Assembly (NCBI RefSeq): GCF_000827125.1
Contig: NZ_CP010311.1
Span: 2,356,001 to 2,420,000, forward strand
Reading direction: 5' to 3'
DNA: 64,000 nucleotides
From: Geoalkalibacter subterraneus
GTDB lineage: Bacteria; Desulfobacterota; Desulfuromonadia; Desulfuromonadales; Geoalkalibacteraceae
How positions within the stretch are numbered: position 1 is the first letter of the stretch; every line of letters begins with the position of its first letter. The notes under the pieces are model-generated. The model did no database searches. It saw nothing but the letters and a program-made list of their open reading frames with translations, and had not been told where the DNA came from. Positions 32,055 to 41,786 of the stretch are shown here, piece by piece. The translations under genes were made by a program, and so were the position numbers.

Positions 32055-32245
32055 GATGACTCCTTCCCGTTCTTATCCTTCTTGTCCTTGCCGCCCTCGA
32101 GCCACTTTTTGAGCAACTTCGGCGGCAGCGGATTTTTATAGCCGCAATAAGGGCAGTGTATATTCCGGCACCCGCCGGGGCAGAGCCCGCAGGCTCGCTG
32201 TTCGATATTCTCGGGAATTTCGCGTCCACAGAAAGCACACTTCAT
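32051..32245 (-). CDS. Small Cys-rich zinc-ribbon protein of the feo operon
   Basis: 64 aa. Seven cysteines are arranged as CAFC, CGLCPGGC and CPYC, which suggests one zinc ribbon plus extra ligands (Cys 3, 6, 19, 22, 26, 31, 34). The C-terminal third is Lys/Glu-rich. It overlaps feoB and the DtxR gene by 4 bases each, so it is translated together with both. No known FeoC similarity is visible. A role in Fe2+ handling or FeoB regulation is only an inference. Confidence 0.8.
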   Translation of the reverse strand: MKCAFCGREIPENIEQRACGLCPGGCRNIHCPYCGYKNPLPPKLLKKWLEGGKDKKDKNGKESS

Positions 32246-34209
32246 GAGAGCAGCCCCGTCATCAGCAGAAAGCGGTTAAGTAAAGCACCGCTGGTAAAAG
32301 CAAGTATCGAGACAAAAACCAGTATACTCAGTGAAACGCGCCATCCCCGCTCTTTTTTCATCATCAGAAATTGAGCGATGCAGGGCACGAAAAGAGTCAG
32401 CGTCACTGCCGCAACGGTCAACTGCACCGGGGTCAGCAGGCCGCTGGTCTGCAGGTCATAAAGGCCGGCCGCCCCGAAATCACGCCGGAAGAATCCGAAG
32501 ATGAAGGCCGCCGAGGCCTGGTTCGGCAGCCCGAGCAAAGACATGACGGGATGGAGTGAAGCAACGATCTTTTCGAGCACCCCGCTCATCTTACCCGCCC
32601 ACAGCAAGACCGAAGCCAGAATAAACAGGGGGAAAATTTCGATAAAATAAGATTGCATCCGCGTCAGGGTTTTGACCATGACGTTGCGAAATTGGGGCAG
32701 ACGCAAAGGAGGTATCTCCATATAGAACATCGGCTGCTCACCCGGCATCACCCGCGCCGCCAGCCAGCCGATCAGCAGGAAGATCAGGACAATGCAGAGG
32801 GTCCAGACCAGCAGGGCACCTGGGACTCCTGAGAGCAGCCCCAATATCACCCCGAGCTGGGCACTGCACGGGATAGCCAGCGCCAGCAGAATGGTGGAAA
32901 TGACGCGTTCGCGTGTCGTCTCCAGGGTTCGGGTGACCATGGTCGCCATGGTGTCGCAACCGAAACCGAGCACAATGGGGATCACCGCACGCCCATTGAG
33001 ACCGATACGCTTGAATACCCGGTCGACCAGCATCGCCAGTCGCGGGAAATAACCGGTATCTTCGATCAGACTGAAGGCAAGGAAGAACGTCCCGACGATG
33101 GGCAGCACCAGGGCGACCGCATAGCGCACCCCCAAGGTCAGAACACCGTATTCGCCCACCAGCAGTTCGTAAAGCCATTCCCAGACGAGATAGCGCTCGC
33201 CCAGCCCCATGATCCAGGGGTTGATATGCTCCTCGAACAGGACGCCTTCAAGAAAGTCGACCACCGTGCCGGCGCCGAAGCCGCCGACGAATTTGTACAA
33301 ACCAAAATAGAGGATCAGCAGCAGGAAGGGAACCCCCGTCCAGGGGTTCATGGTAATCTGTGAAAGGCGCTCTGTCCAGGCAAGGGTACCGGATTCGCTT
33401 TGATGGATCACGCCATCCAGCAGCCCTTTGCAGACGCGTTTTCTCTCAAGGCTGATGCGTAGATGAAGGTCTGTACGACGCTCGAAAACAACCTCATTGA
33501 CGGCGGCACGCACCGCGGTGAAATTTTCTTTCTCCGTGCTCTCAACAAGGCTTTCGATCTCTTCATCGCGCTGCAGTAACAGCAGGGCCAGAGCGCGAGG
33601 GGAAAGTCGATAATCGCCCTTCAGGCAAGAGGCAACTCCCTTGATATCCTGCTCAAGATCTGCTGCATAGCCGAAAACAGCGTGCCGGGAGGCGTCGTAG
33701 TCCTTCAAAATCTCCTGGAGGCGCGCCAATCCCTGACGCCGCGCCATCACCGCCCCGACAACCGGGACCCCCAGCTTTTCCTGCAACAGGTCGATATCGA
33801 TCTTCATGCCGAGACGTTCGGCTTCATCCATGATGTTGACAACCAGCACCACGGGAAGCCCGGCCTCGATCAGCTGCACGGTCATGGGCAGCATGCGATC
33901 GAGATTGCGCGCATCGATGACATGAACCACCGCATAGGGATGCTGCTCGAGCAGGATCGTGCGGGCGACGCGCTCTTCCTCGGTAATCGGCATCAGAGAG
34001 TACATGCCGGGCGTATCGATCACCTCGAACTTGCGGCCTTCGATATCGCACTGCCCCAGGGAGATTTCAACCGAGGTTCCGGGATAATTGGAGACCGTCG
34101 TGTAAGCGCCGGTCAGAACATTGAACAGGACACTTTTACCGACATTGGGGTTGCCGACGAGGATGACTTTGGGAAGATCCTTCGCGGAAGGGGTTGACTC
34201 AGACTTCAT
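32242..34209 (-). CDS. feoB: FeoB, ferrous iron transporter
   Basis: 655 aa. N-terminal G domain: GNPNVGKS (about 19-26), DTPG (G3), NIMD (G4). The C-terminal part has two Gate-type membrane regions with conserved Cys (VLGFGCDTMATM) and EMPPL-like turns. It imports Fe2+. A Fur box lies 20-34 bases upstream of its ATG. No separate feoA gene is present; the FeoA-like domain is in the regulator. Confidence 0.95.
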   Translation of the reverse strand: MKSESTPSAKDLPKVILVGNPNVGKSVLFNVLTGAYTTVSNYPGTSVEISLGQCDIEGRKFEVIDTPGMYSLMPITEEERVARTILLEQHPYAVVHVIDARNLDRMLPMTVQLIEAGLPVVLVVNIMDEAERLGMKIDIDLLQEKLGVPVVGAVMARRQGLARLQEILKDYDASRHAVFGYAADLEQDIKGVASCLKGDYRLSPRALALLLLQRDEEIESLVESTEKENFTAVRAAVNEVVFERRTDLHLRISLERKRVCKGLLDGVIHQSESGTLAWTERLSQITMNPWTGVPFLLLILYFGLYKFVGGFGAGTVVDFLEGVLFEEHINPWIMGLGERYLVWEWLYELLVGEYGVLTLGVRYAVALVLPIVGTFFLAFSLIEDTGYFPRLAMLVDRVFKRIGLNGRAVIPIVLGFGCDTMATMVTRTLETTRERVISTILLALAIPCSAQLGVILGLLSGVPGALLVWTLCIVLIFLLIGWLAARVMPGEQPMFYMEIPPLRLPQFRNVMVKTLTRMQSYFIEIFPLFILASVLLWAGKMSGVLEKIVASLHPVMSLLGLPNQASAAFIFGFFRRDFGAAGLYDLQTSGLLTPVQLTVAAVTLTLFVPCIAQFLMMKKERGWRVSLSILVFVSILAFTSGALLNRFLLMTGLLS

Positions 34210-34228
34210 AAACGCCGACCTGTAAGAT

Positions 34229-34243
34229 TGACAATCATTTTCA
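34229..34243 (-). promoter_or_regulatory. Fur box upstream of feoB
   Basis: Minus-strand TGAAAATGATTGTCA matches the 7-1-7 Fur inverted repeat TGATAATnATTATCA at 12 of 14 positions. It lies directly between fur and feoB. Confidence 0.75.
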
Positions 34244-34264
34244 GAGGAATAATTTTAAAAGGAA

Positions 34265-34708
34265 TCAGGATGAGTGCTTTTTACGGCAATCATCGCAGAG
34301 GCCGTAAAGCTCCAGCCGATGGTTGAGAATCTTGAAACCGTGTCGCGCTGCGACCTCGTCCTGCATCTGCTCGATGCGGGGATCCTCAAATTCAATGATG
34401 CGCTTGCATTCGGTGCAGATCAGATGATCGTGATGATGGGATTCTCCCGCCACCGTTTCATAGCGGGTCTGACCATCACCGAAGTTGTGTTCTTCCGCAA
34501 TTCCGCATTCGGAAAAGAGTTTCAGGGTCCGGTAAACAGTGGCATAACCGATATGCGGATGCTTTTTGCGGATTTTCAGATAAAGCTCTTCAGTCGACAG
34601 ATGGGCGCCGGCCTTCAGAAACTCGTCAAGAATGATTTCCCGCTGTTGGGTCGATTTCAACCCCTGGTCGGAAAGGTAGGAGCGAAACCTGTCCCTGATG
34701 CGATCCAT
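34265..34708 (-). CDS. fur: Fur, ferric uptake regulator
   Basis: 147 aa. N-terminal winged helix (GLKSTQQREIILDEF), regulatory HHHDHLIC metal site and CxxC pairs (CTEC, CDDC) are present. It represses iron genes with Fe2+. It precedes feoB in the same direction, with one Fur-like box in its own upstream region and one before feoB. Confidence 0.95.
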   Translation of the reverse strand: MDRIRDRFRSYLSDQGLKSTQQREIILDEFLKAGAHLSTEELYLKIRKKHPHIGYATVYRTLKLFSECGIAEEHNFGDGQTRYETVAGESHHHDHLICTECKRIIEFEDPRIEQMQDEVAARHGFKILNHRLELYGLCDDCRKKHSS

Positions 34709-34723
34709 AAGCCCCTCTCAAAG

Positions 34724-34738
34724 TGAAAACGATAATCA
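34724..34738 (-). promoter_or_regulatory. Candidate Fur box upstream of fur
   Basis: Minus-strand TGATTATCGTTTTCA matches the 7-1-7 consensus at 11 of 14 positions. It would give autoregulation. Weaker than the feoB box. Confidence 0.5.
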
Positions 34739-34799
34739 ACTTATTGATTTTCAGCGCCAGGGTCAAGGGAAAAGACGCCTGAGATATGGCGCCTAATTT

Positions 34800-35549
34800 C
34801 TACCCTGTCACCGGCATAATGCGATAGAGATAACCGGTCAACCTGGAGAAAAGATCGAAGAACAGCATGATTCCGACCACCATCAGCAACCCGCCGGAAA
34901 CGATTTCCATGACGCGGATGTGTTTTTTGAAACGGTTGAAGAAGGAGAGAAAACTGTGAAACAGCACGCCGGCTGCAAGAAACGGGATCCCAAGCCCGGC
35001 AGAATAGGCTGAAAGCAGGTAAACCCCCTTGCTCACCCCACCGCTGGTGCCGGCGGCAAGAGCCAGTATTGCTCCGAGAATGGGGCCGATGCAGGGCGTC
35101 CAGCCTGCGGCAAAGGCCACGCCCACCAGGAGCGTGCCGATGAAGCCGGTGGGTTTGCTCGCAAGGTGAACGCGCTTTTCACCCAGGAGAACCCCGAAGT
35201 GAAACAGCCCCGAGAGATGCAGACCGAAGAGAAAGATCAGGACGCCCCCGACCTTTTGAACGATGCCGAGTCCTTCTCGCAGATGACTCTGAAAGGAGTG
35301 GGACGCCCAGCCGGCTATCGCGCCCATGGTCACGAAAACCAGGGAGAACCCGAGAATAAAGACCAGGGAGTGGAAAACCACCGACACCCGCACCTTGGTG
35401 CTGGGGTGGGCATCCTTGAGCTGACCGAAGGAAATACCGGTAATGTAGGTCAGATACGAGGGGATAAGAGGCAGAACGCAGGGGGAGAAGAATGAGAGAA
35501 TCCCTGCTGAAAAAGCGATCCAGAAAGTAATATCCGCATTGGCGCTCAT
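34800..35549 (-). CDS. ccdA: CcdA-type thiol-disulfide electron transporter
   Basis: 249 aa inner-membrane protein with about six helices. Two conserved Cys regions, FFSPCVLPLIPSY and GWTPCIGPILG, carry electrons from thioredoxin to the periplasm. GAGGAG precedes the ATG at 35549; a GTG at 35555 is less likely. It pairs with the TlpA-like protein 10 bases upstream, and both probably serve cytochrome c maturation or thiol repair. Confidence 0.93.
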   Translation of the reverse strand: MSANADITFWIAFSAGILSFFSPCVLPLIPSYLTYITGISFGQLKDAHPSTKVRVSVVFHSLVFILGFSLVFVTMGAIAGWASHSFQSHLREGLGIVQKVGGVLIFLFGLHLSGLFHFGVLLGEKRVHLASKPTGFIGTLLVGVAFAAGWTPCIGPILGAILALAAGTSGGVSKGVYLLSAYSAGLGIPFLAAGVLFHSFLSFFNRFKKHIRVMEIVSGGLLMVVGIMLFFDLFSRLTGYLYRIMPVTG

Positions 35550-35559
35550 GGACACTCCT

Positions 35560-36093
35560 CTACTGGCTCATCAGGCTGGTGAGGTAATCGATGGTGTCGG
35601 ACGTTGCCCAATCCCGCGGACCGATAATATGATTGACTACGACGCCATTGGGGTCAACGATGAAGGTTTCAGGAAACCGGTAAACCCGGTAGAGTTCCTG
35701 GGCCTGACGGTTGGTATCGAGGGGAATCGGGAAAGAGAGAGGCGTCTTCCGGAGAAAATCTCCCAGGACCTGGCGCGCATCCTCTTCTACATTGATGGCA
35801 AGCATTTCGAAGGGTTTGCCCTGCATGCGCTGATACAAACGTTCCATGGACGGCATCTCTTCCCGACACGGAGGGCACCAGGTCGCCCAGAAATTGATCA
35901 TCACCACCTTGCCGCGCAGATTGGCGAGAGTGACCTCGGCACCACTGAAGGTCTTGAGAGTGAAGTCCGGCGCGACGCTGCCGACCCGCACTGTTGGAGC
36001 AGGCGGTGCGTCCGGACGGGGCGAACCGGCCAGGGCAGCCATAGGCGCAGCTAAAAGAAAAATCCCCGCAAAAAAAGCCAATAGACGGATCAT
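35560..36093 (-). CDS. TlpA/ResA-like periplasmic thioredoxin
   Basis: 177 aa. Signal peptide (about 1-22, ending AALAG) then a thioredoxin fold with WCPPC (Cys73, Cys76) and the cis-Pro region FPETF. It reduces thiols in the periplasm, taking electrons from CcdA encoded directly after it. In cytochrome-rich bacteria such pairs help heme attachment (inference). Confidence 0.93.
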   Translation of the reverse strand: MIRLLAFFAGIFLLAAPMAALAGSPRPDAPPAPTVRVGSVAPDFTLKTFSGAEVTLANLRGKVVMINFWATWCPPCREEMPSMERLYQRMQGKPFEMLAINVEEDARQVLGDFLRKTPLSFPIPLDTNRQAQELYRVYRFPETFIVDPNGVVVNHIIGPRDWATSDTIDYLTSLMSQ

Positions 36094-36233
36094 AATGTCA
36101 AAATCCTTTCGGTCGATTCAATGTCCCATATTGAGGCCGCTCAGGGCAGTATTTATGCAATAAAAACGGATCTGCCTAAAAGCGACACTTAAATATTCCA
36201 ATTCCCCTATGTTTATCTCTCACCCTGGGAAAG

Positions 36234-36620
36234 TCAAGACTCCTGCTCCCAAAGACGTTCGACAATGGCCATTTCGTCTTCGGAAAATCCGAAATAATGC
36301 GCCAGTTCATGCATGACGGTTTCAAGTAGAACCTTTTCCAGTGGCTGGCCGGTTTCTTCAATGTAACTCTCAACCGCACCTTGATAAATGATGATGACAT
36401 CGGGAGGGCAGCTGCCGTAGTCATGGGTCCGCTCGGGCAGGGGCCAGCCCATGTAATAGCCGAGCAGGTCCCGCGGATCGGCCAGTCCAACGCACTGCAG
36501 CGTCTCCTCGTCGGCCCAGGGATGAACCTGAAAAGAGAGGTTGTCGACCCGCTCTATAAATTGGGGCGGAATCGCGGATATGGCGCGCGCCACGTGTTTT
36601 TCAAATTCGGCAGCAGTCAT
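36234..36620 (-). CDS. Small minimal-MMP-like metallopeptidase
   Basis: 128 aa. The zinc motif HELAHYFGFSEDE (HExxH with a downstream Glu) near the C-terminus and the short length match the family of minimal metallopeptidase-like proteins (formerly DUF1025). No signal peptide. Substrate unknown. It overlaps the thioesterase stop by 4 bases. Confidence 0.85.
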   Translation of the reverse strand: MTAAEFEKHVARAISAIPPQFIERVDNLSFQVHPWADEETLQCVGLADPRDLLGYYMGWPLPERTHDYGSCPPDVIIIYQGAVESYIEETGQPLEKVLLETVMHELAHYFGFSEDEMAIVERLWEQES

Positions 36621-37081
36621 TCCTCGAGCCCCTGCCCGCGCGCCACACGGAAAACCGAGGAGAAACGCGCGATTTTCTCGCCCTTTTCATCCTCCAGAAC
36701 GGCTTCGCCATAAAAAGTACGCCCCTGCGGCCGGCTGACCGATGCTCTCGCGATCAGGACTCCTTCCTGTACGGGAGCCATGAAGCGCGTGGTCAATTCG
36801 GTAGTTGCAAAGTGGGTTCCTTCAGGCAGCACACTTTTTATGGCCATGGCCACGGCCGTGTCGGCCAGGGCGGTAATCGCCCCGCCGTGCATCAACCCTC
36901 CCCCCTGTGCCAGCTTTACCGTGAACGGCATCCGCAGGACAGCTTTCCCGCTGGCGGCTTCATCAATCACCATACCGAGCAGGTTTTCAAACGGAGCGGT
37001 GTCGATCCAGCCTCCCATCTCAAATGGCAGCGCCTCTCCAGCACGCATCATCTGTTCGCCGTCCGTCAGCAATCGGGACAT
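36617..37081 (-). CDS. PaaI-type hotdog-fold thioesterase
   Basis: 154 aa. The HGGAITALADTAVAMAI stretch (about residues 70-85) is the PaaI/YdiI family active-site helix, preceded by GGGLMHGG. Such enzymes hydrolyse acyl-CoA or aryl-CoA esters; the substrate is unknown. GGAG precedes the ATG at 37081. Confidence 0.9.
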   Translation of the reverse strand: MSRLLTDGEQMMRAGEALPFEMGGWIDTAPFENLLGMVIDEAASGKAVLRMPFTVKLAQGGGLMHGGAITALADTAVAMAIKSVLPEGTHFATTELTTRFMAPVQEGVLIARASVSRPQGRTFYGEAVLEDEKGEKIARFSSVFRVARGQGLEE

Positions 37082-37171
37082 TTTCTCTCCTTTCCGGCGA
37101 CGCTCCGCGATCATCGAAATCGAACAGAGCTTTCAGCTTTCACCACCGGAGTTAAACTCTTATCTGAAATA

Positions 37172-38533
37172 CTACCTTTTAATGCCGTATTTCTCCATCC
37201 GATAAATGAGGGTGTGACGCGGTATGCGCAAAAATGCCGCGGCCCGCGTCTGGTTGCCGCCATGACGATGAAGCGCCTCGACAATGGCCTGCTTTTCAAT
37301 CTCTTCCAGGGCAACCCCTTCTTCGGGCATGTTCAGCAAAGGCGGACTCTGCCCCCCTTCCCTGTCCAGTGACTGCGATTGCTCCAGTGGAGTAAAATCC
37401 TCAACAGTCAAACGATCTTTATTTCGAAGAATCAGCATGCGTTCAACGCAGTTTTCAAGTTCTCGCACATTTCCGGCCCAGGGCAGGTTGCTCAGTTTTT
37501 GCAGCAGCGCATCGTCAACCCTGACCCCCTGGCCTCCATGTTTGCTCACGAAATGCCGCACCAGCAGGGGGATATCGTCTCGCCGCTCGCGCAGGGCCGG
37601 AAGGGTCACAGGAATCACCGCAAGACGGTAGTAAAGATCTTCGCGGAATGATCCGTCCTCCACAGCCTGCCGCAACTGACGATTGGTGGCGGCAATCACA
37701 CGCACATCGACTTTAACGGGATCCGCGCCAACCGGCTCGATTTCACGCTCCTGCAAAGCACGCAGCAGTTTGGGCTGAAGATCAATGGGCAATTCACCCA
37801 CTTCATCGAGAAACAAGGTCCCGCCGCGGGCCTGCTCAAATTTTCCCGCCCGATCGCTCACCGCCCCGGTAAATGATCCTTTGCGATGGCCGAACAGGGT
37901 ACTTTCCAGCAGATCGTGGGGGATCGCGGCACAGTTCACCGCCACAAAAGGGCCCTGCGACCGATCGCTGCCGTGATGGATGGCCCGGGCGACCAGCTCC
38001 TTCCCCGTTCCACTTTCCCCCAGCAGCAGGACGGTGGCCTCTGTTGCCGCCACACGCCGAACCACCTCGAACACCTGCTGCATGCGCGGAGAGATTCCGA
38101 CGATATGAGAAAAGTCGACCCGGTCGTTCAACACCTCGCGCAACCGGGCATTCTCAGCCTGCAGACCGCGAAAATCAAGGGCCTTGGCCACCACCAGGCG
38201 CAGTTCGTCGCGGCCAAAAGGTTTGGTCAGGTAGTCATAAGCCCCCAGCTTCATGGCCTCTACAGCTTTTTCCACCGAACCGAAGGCCGTAATGACGATA
38301 ACAACGGTGTCGGGGCTTTCCTCCTTGACGGCTTTGAGCACCTCATAGCCGGAAATACCCGGCATGGCGATATCGGTGATCACCAGTGATGGGTCCTCAT
38401 TCCGAAACAGGTCCAGCCCTGCTTCGCCGCTTTCAGCAGTCAGCACCCGATAGCCGCTTTCTTCAAGGCTGAATTCCAGCACGCGCCGCAGGGAGGCATC
38501 GTCTTCGATGATCAGGACTGTAGGCTTCGTCAT
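37172..38533 (-). CDS. NtrC-type sigma54-dependent response regulator
   Basis: 453 aa. Receiver domain with Asp54, AAA+ domain with Walker A GESGTGKE, the sigma54 loop written GSFTGA instead of the common GAFTGA, Walker [13 protein letters not shown], and a C-terminal Fis-like HTH ([20 protein letters not shown]). It activates RpoN (in this window at 22950-24413) promoters. Overlaps the histidine kinase gene by 4 bases. Target genes cannot be told. Confidence 0.95.
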   Translation of the reverse strand: MTKPTVLIIEDDASLRRVLEFSLEESGYRVLTAESGEAGLDLFRNEDPSLVITDIAMPGISGYEVLKAVKEESPDTVVIVITAFGSVEKAVEAMKLGAYDYLTKPFGRDELRLVVAKALDFRGLQAENARLREVLNDRVDFSHIVGISPRMQQVFEVVRRVAATEATVLLLGESGTGKELVARAIHHGSDRSQGPFVAVNCAAIPHDLLESTLFGHRKGSFTGAVSDRAGKFEQARGGTLFLDEVGELPIDLQPKLLRALQEREIEPVGADPVKVDVRVIAATNRQLRQAVEDGSFREDLYYRLAVIPVTLPALRERRDDIPLLVRHFVSKHGGQGVRVDDALLQKLSNLPWAGNVRELENCVERMLILRNKDRLTVEDFTPLEQSQSLDREGGQSPPLLNMPEEGVALEEIEKQAIVEALHRHGGNQTRAAAFLRIPRHTLIYRMEKYGIKR

Positions 38534-39633
38534 GAATTCTCCGTTGTCTCAGCGGGCACAAGGGTCAGAACAAAAGCCGTTCCCTTGCCGGGTTCGCTGG
38601 TCACGCTCAATTCCCCGCCGTTCTTTTTCACCAGTCGCTGCGTGATGGCCAACCCCAGACCGATGCCCTCGGTTCGTGTCGTGAAAAAAGGAGTAAAGAT
38701 CCGCTCAAGGTGCTCCGGCGCAATGCCCGGTCCCGTGTCGCTGAAAGTGATTTCAACATGCTCCGGGTCCCGCTGCAGGCCGACGTCCAGACGCCCCCCT
38801 TCCGGCATGGCCTGCACGGCATTGAGAACCAGGTTGAGAAACACCTGCTTGAGCTGTTCCCCGTCGCCCACGACCAGGCCGGCACTCCCTTGCTTTTCAA
38901 GAGCCACGCCCTGCTTGTCCGCCTGCCTTTGGACCAGCGAGAACACATCCTCAAGCACCTGCCCTGGATCAAAAAAAGATCGCTCCATCCTGGCAGGCCG
39001 GGCGAAATCAAGAAACTGCTCGACCACGCGATTGAGTCGCTCGACCTCGCGCAGCAGAATCAGGGCGAATTCGTGGCGCCGGTCGGACGGGTCGATCCCA
39101 TCCTGCAGAATTTCTGCCGTCCCACGAATAGACCCCAGAGGATTGCGGATTTCGTGAGCCAGTTCAGCGGAGAGCTCTCCCAGCGCGGACAAACGATCGG
39201 CGCGTCTAAGCTGCTCCTCCACCTCCAGGATCTGATCGGCCTGCCGACGCAGGGCAGCAAAGCTTTGTTCCAGCCGTTTTGCTGTGCGCTGATAGCGGTT
39301 TTTCTGTTTGCGCTCGGCCAGAGTCAGAAAGCCGGTCACAAAGCCGATGACGTTGTAGAGCAGAATTTCAAGATATTGTTCCGGAGCGCTGGCCGGGTGA
39401 TGCCCCCATTGAAAGATGACATGGGGCATGTAGATAATTGAAATGGCCAGGGAGGTGATCAGACCGCCGCGCAGCAGAAACCACAGCCCGCCAAGAACGA
39501 TGGGAAGGTAGTAGAGCCGGCGGTAGATATCGTGAAAATGCGCTTTTTCTGTTCCGGTCAGATAGTGCAGCGCAGTGATCGCCGCGACGAGGCCGATCAG
39601 AAAAACAAGACGGATTTTATCATTTTTTGTCAT
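38530..39633 (-). CDS. Membrane sensor histidine kinase (NtrB/ZraS-like)
   Basis: 367 aa. About three to four N-terminal membrane helices (8-110), a coiled-coil linker, the H-box [15 protein letters not shown] with His160, and the ATPase boxes [19 protein letters not shown] and GIGLGLAI. No long periplasmic domain, so the signal may be intramembrane. The ATG at 39633 has no strong ribosome site; a GTG at 39702 is an alternative. It forms a two-component pair with the following regulator. Confidence 0.93.
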   Translation of the reverse strand: MTKNDKIRLVFLIGLVAAITALHYLTGTEKAHFHDIYRRLYYLPIVLGGLWFLLRGGLITSLAISIIYMPHVIFQWGHHPASAPEQYLEILLYNVIGFVTGFLTLAERKQKNRYQRTAKRLEQSFAALRRQADQILEVEEQLRRADRLSALGELSAELAHEIRNPLGSIRGTAEILQDGIDPSDRRHEFALILLREVERLNRVVEQFLDFARPARMERSFFDPGQVLEDVFSLVQRQADKQGVALEKQGSAGLVVGDGEQLKQVFLNLVLNAVQAMPEGGRLDVGLQRDPEHVEITFSDTGPGIAPEHLERIFTPFFTTRTEGIGLGLAITQRLVKKNGGELSVTSEPGKGTAFVLTLVPAETTENS

Positions 39634-39801
39634 AGGTTTTTGTACAGCGGGAGCGCAGCTCTCCGCAACCCTTTTTATGGCTGCCAACCATTCAGGCGCC
39701 ACACGGCAGGCGGCAGTTCACAGATAAATATTGGACACCTGCGACGCCACTGGGCTATTCTTCTGCGGGAAAATCCCCGAACCGCCGGGCAGGAGCGCTT
39801 C

Positions 39802-40746
39802 ATGGTACTTTTTCTGGACATTCTCACCATCGTCATTCCAGTCTTTTTGGTGATCGGGTTGGGCTTCGTTCTCAAGCGTCTCAACCTGATCGACGATCAT
39901 TTCCTCTTCCAGACAAACAGGCTTGTGTATTACGTCGCCCTGCCGCTGCTGCTTTTCTACAAGATCGGGACCGCTGATTTTTTTGCCAATTTCAACGGGT
40001 CACTGGTGGTCGGTTCATCCCTGGTGATTGCCATCGGCTTTGCTGTGAGCTATGGCTACGCCGCTCTGCGCGGATATGCACCCGCGACCCGCGGCGCCTT
40101 CAGCCAGGGTGCCTTCCGCGGAAATCTGGCCTATATCGGCCTGGCCATCGTCTTCAATGCATATGGCGAGGACGGCTTGACCCGGGCGGGAATCCTGATG
40201 GGGTTTCTGGTGCCCGTTCTCAACTTCTTCGCCATTCTTGCCCTGTTGTGGCCCCATCGCCGGGCCGGAGGGCACCAGGGACGCGCCTTCTGGGTGCGCC
40301 AGATCGCTTTCAATCCCCTGATCATCGCTTCCTTCGCTGGGATCATCTGGAGTTTTCTCCATCTGCCAATACCTGTCATTTTAGACCGCTCCCTGCATAT
40401 CGCCACCGGCATGACGCTGCCATTGGCGCTGCTGGCGATCGGCGGCTCATTCTCTCTGCAGAAGCTCAAGGGGGATCTGACCTGCGCCCTGCTTTCCACC
40501 ACCATCAAGATCATCTGGCTCCCGGTCATCGCCACCGCCCTTCTTTACACCATGGGAGTGCGGGGGCAGGATCTGGCCATCGGCGTGCTGTTTGCCGGAA
40601 CGCCCACAGCCACGGCGACCTACATTATGGCGCACCAGTTGAAAGGAGACGCCGAACTGGCCGGCAGCATCGTCATGATGTCGACACTGCTTTCGGCGCT
40701 GACTTACACCCTTGCGCTGTTTATTCTCGGGAGTCTGGGATTGTGA
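39802..40746 (+). CDS. AEC-family auxin-efflux-type permease
   Basis: 314 aa with about ten membrane segments in two 5-helix halves, GLxFVLKRL start and GNLAYIGLAIVFNAYG, ATGMTLPLALLAIGGSF and late GTPTATATYIMAHQ motifs. AEC proteins export organic acids or amphiphiles; the substrate is unknown. AGGAG precedes the ATG by six bases. Overlaps the glycosyltransferase gene by 4 bases. Confidence 0.9.
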   Translation: MVLFLDILTIVIPVFLVIGLGFVLKRLNLIDDHFLFQTNRLVYYVALPLLLFYKIGTADFFANFNGSLVVGSSLVIAIGFAVSYGYAALRGYAPATRGAFSQGAFRGNLAYIGLAIVFNAYGEDGLTRAGILMGFLVPVLNFFAILALLWPHRRAGGHQGRAFWVRQIAFNPLIIASFAGIIWSFLHLPIPVILDRSLHIATGMTLPLALLAIGGSFSLQKLKGDLTCALLSTTIKIIWLPVIATALLYTMGVRGQDLAIGVLFAGTPTATATYIMAHQLKGDAELAGSIVMMSTLLSALTYTLALFILGSLGL

Positions 40747-41750
40747 TCCGTCCGCAGGTTTCCATCCTGATGGCGGTCCGCAACGAACAGGCGCATCTGC
40801 CGGCGGCGCTGGCTTCCTTGCAGGCTCAGAGCCTGCGCGACTGGGAGCTTGTGGCCGTCGACGACGGCTCGCGCGACCGCACTCTGCATCTACTGCGGCA
40901 GGCAGCCGCTGCCGATCCTCGGGTTCGGATCATCCCACGCCCCCCACAAGGACTGGTCGCAGGACTCAACACAGGCTTGCGTCATTGCCGCGCCCCGCTG
41001 ATTGCCCGCATGGACGGCGACGATATCTGCCATCCGCGGCGCCTGGAGCTGCAGTCACTATTTCTGCGACGCCAATCCGAGATTGGCCTGGTTGCCACAC
41101 GTGTCCGACATTTTCCGCGCTGGCGATTACGAGACGGGATGCGCGCATACGAGCAGTGGCAGAACGAGGCACTGGACCATGAGAGCATCATGCGCGAACT
41201 CTATGTAGAATCACCCTTCGCTCACCCGAGCGTGATGATGCGCCGCAGCATCCTGCTTCAGGCGGGAGGGTACCGGGACATGGGCTGGGCTGAAGACTAT
41301 GATCTGTGGCTGCGGCTTGCCCGTCGAGGGGTACGCTTTGCCCGCCTGCCGCAAAGCCTGCTTTACTGGCGCGACCGACCGCAGCGATTGACCCGCACGG
41401 CGCAGAACTGCTCTGCCGAAGCGTTCCGTCTCTGCAAGCTGCATCACCTGCAGAGAAGTTTTCTTAAAGATGAAGGTGAGGTCACCCTGTGGGGTGCGGG
41501 GATGGAAGGCAAAGCGTGGCGCAGGATTCTTGCGCAGGCCGGGGTAAAGGTGACGCGCTGGGTGGAAGTCGACCGCCGCAAGATCGGGCAGAAGATTCAT
41601 GGTGCCCCGGTGGTTCCCATTGACGCCCTCAAAGCAGGAGAGGGCCCCGTCCTGGTCACTGTCGGCGCTCGGGGTGCTCGTTCACAGATTCGCACCTGGA
41701 GCCGTGAAAAAGGCTTGAAGGAAGGACGAGACCTGATCTTCGTGACCTGA
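40743..41750 (+). CDS. GT2-family glycosyltransferase with C-terminal Rossmann-like extension
   Basis: 335 aa, GTG start inside the GTGA overlap with the AEC stop. The GT-A fold shows VSILMAVRNEQ at the start, VDDGSRDRT, and DGDD metal site (about residue 90), and AEDYDLWLRL near 180. The last about 90 residues begin with GAGMEGKAWRRIL, a glycine-rich nucleotide-binding-like loop, and carry sugar-nucleotide-binding-type strands. Sugar and acceptor are unknown. Confidence 0.88.
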   Translation: MIRPQVSILMAVRNEQAHLPAALASLQAQSLRDWELVAVDDGSRDRTLHLLRQAAAADPRVRIIPRPPQGLVAGLNTGLRHCRAPLIARMDGDDICHPRRLELQSLFLRRQSEIGLVATRVRHFPRWRLRDGMRAYEQWQNEALDHESIMRELYVESPFAHPSVMMRRSILLQAGGYRDMGWAEDYDLWLRLARRGVRFARLPQSLLYWRDRPQRLTRTAQNCSAEAFRLCKLHHLQRSFLKDEGEVTLWGAGMEGKAWRRILAQAGVKVTRWVEVDRRKIGQKIHGAPVVPIDALKAGEGPVLVTVGARGARSQIRTWSREKGLKEGRDLIFVT

Positions 41751-41786
41751 ACTCTCTTGAAAACTGCAATACAGGGAGGACTTTCA

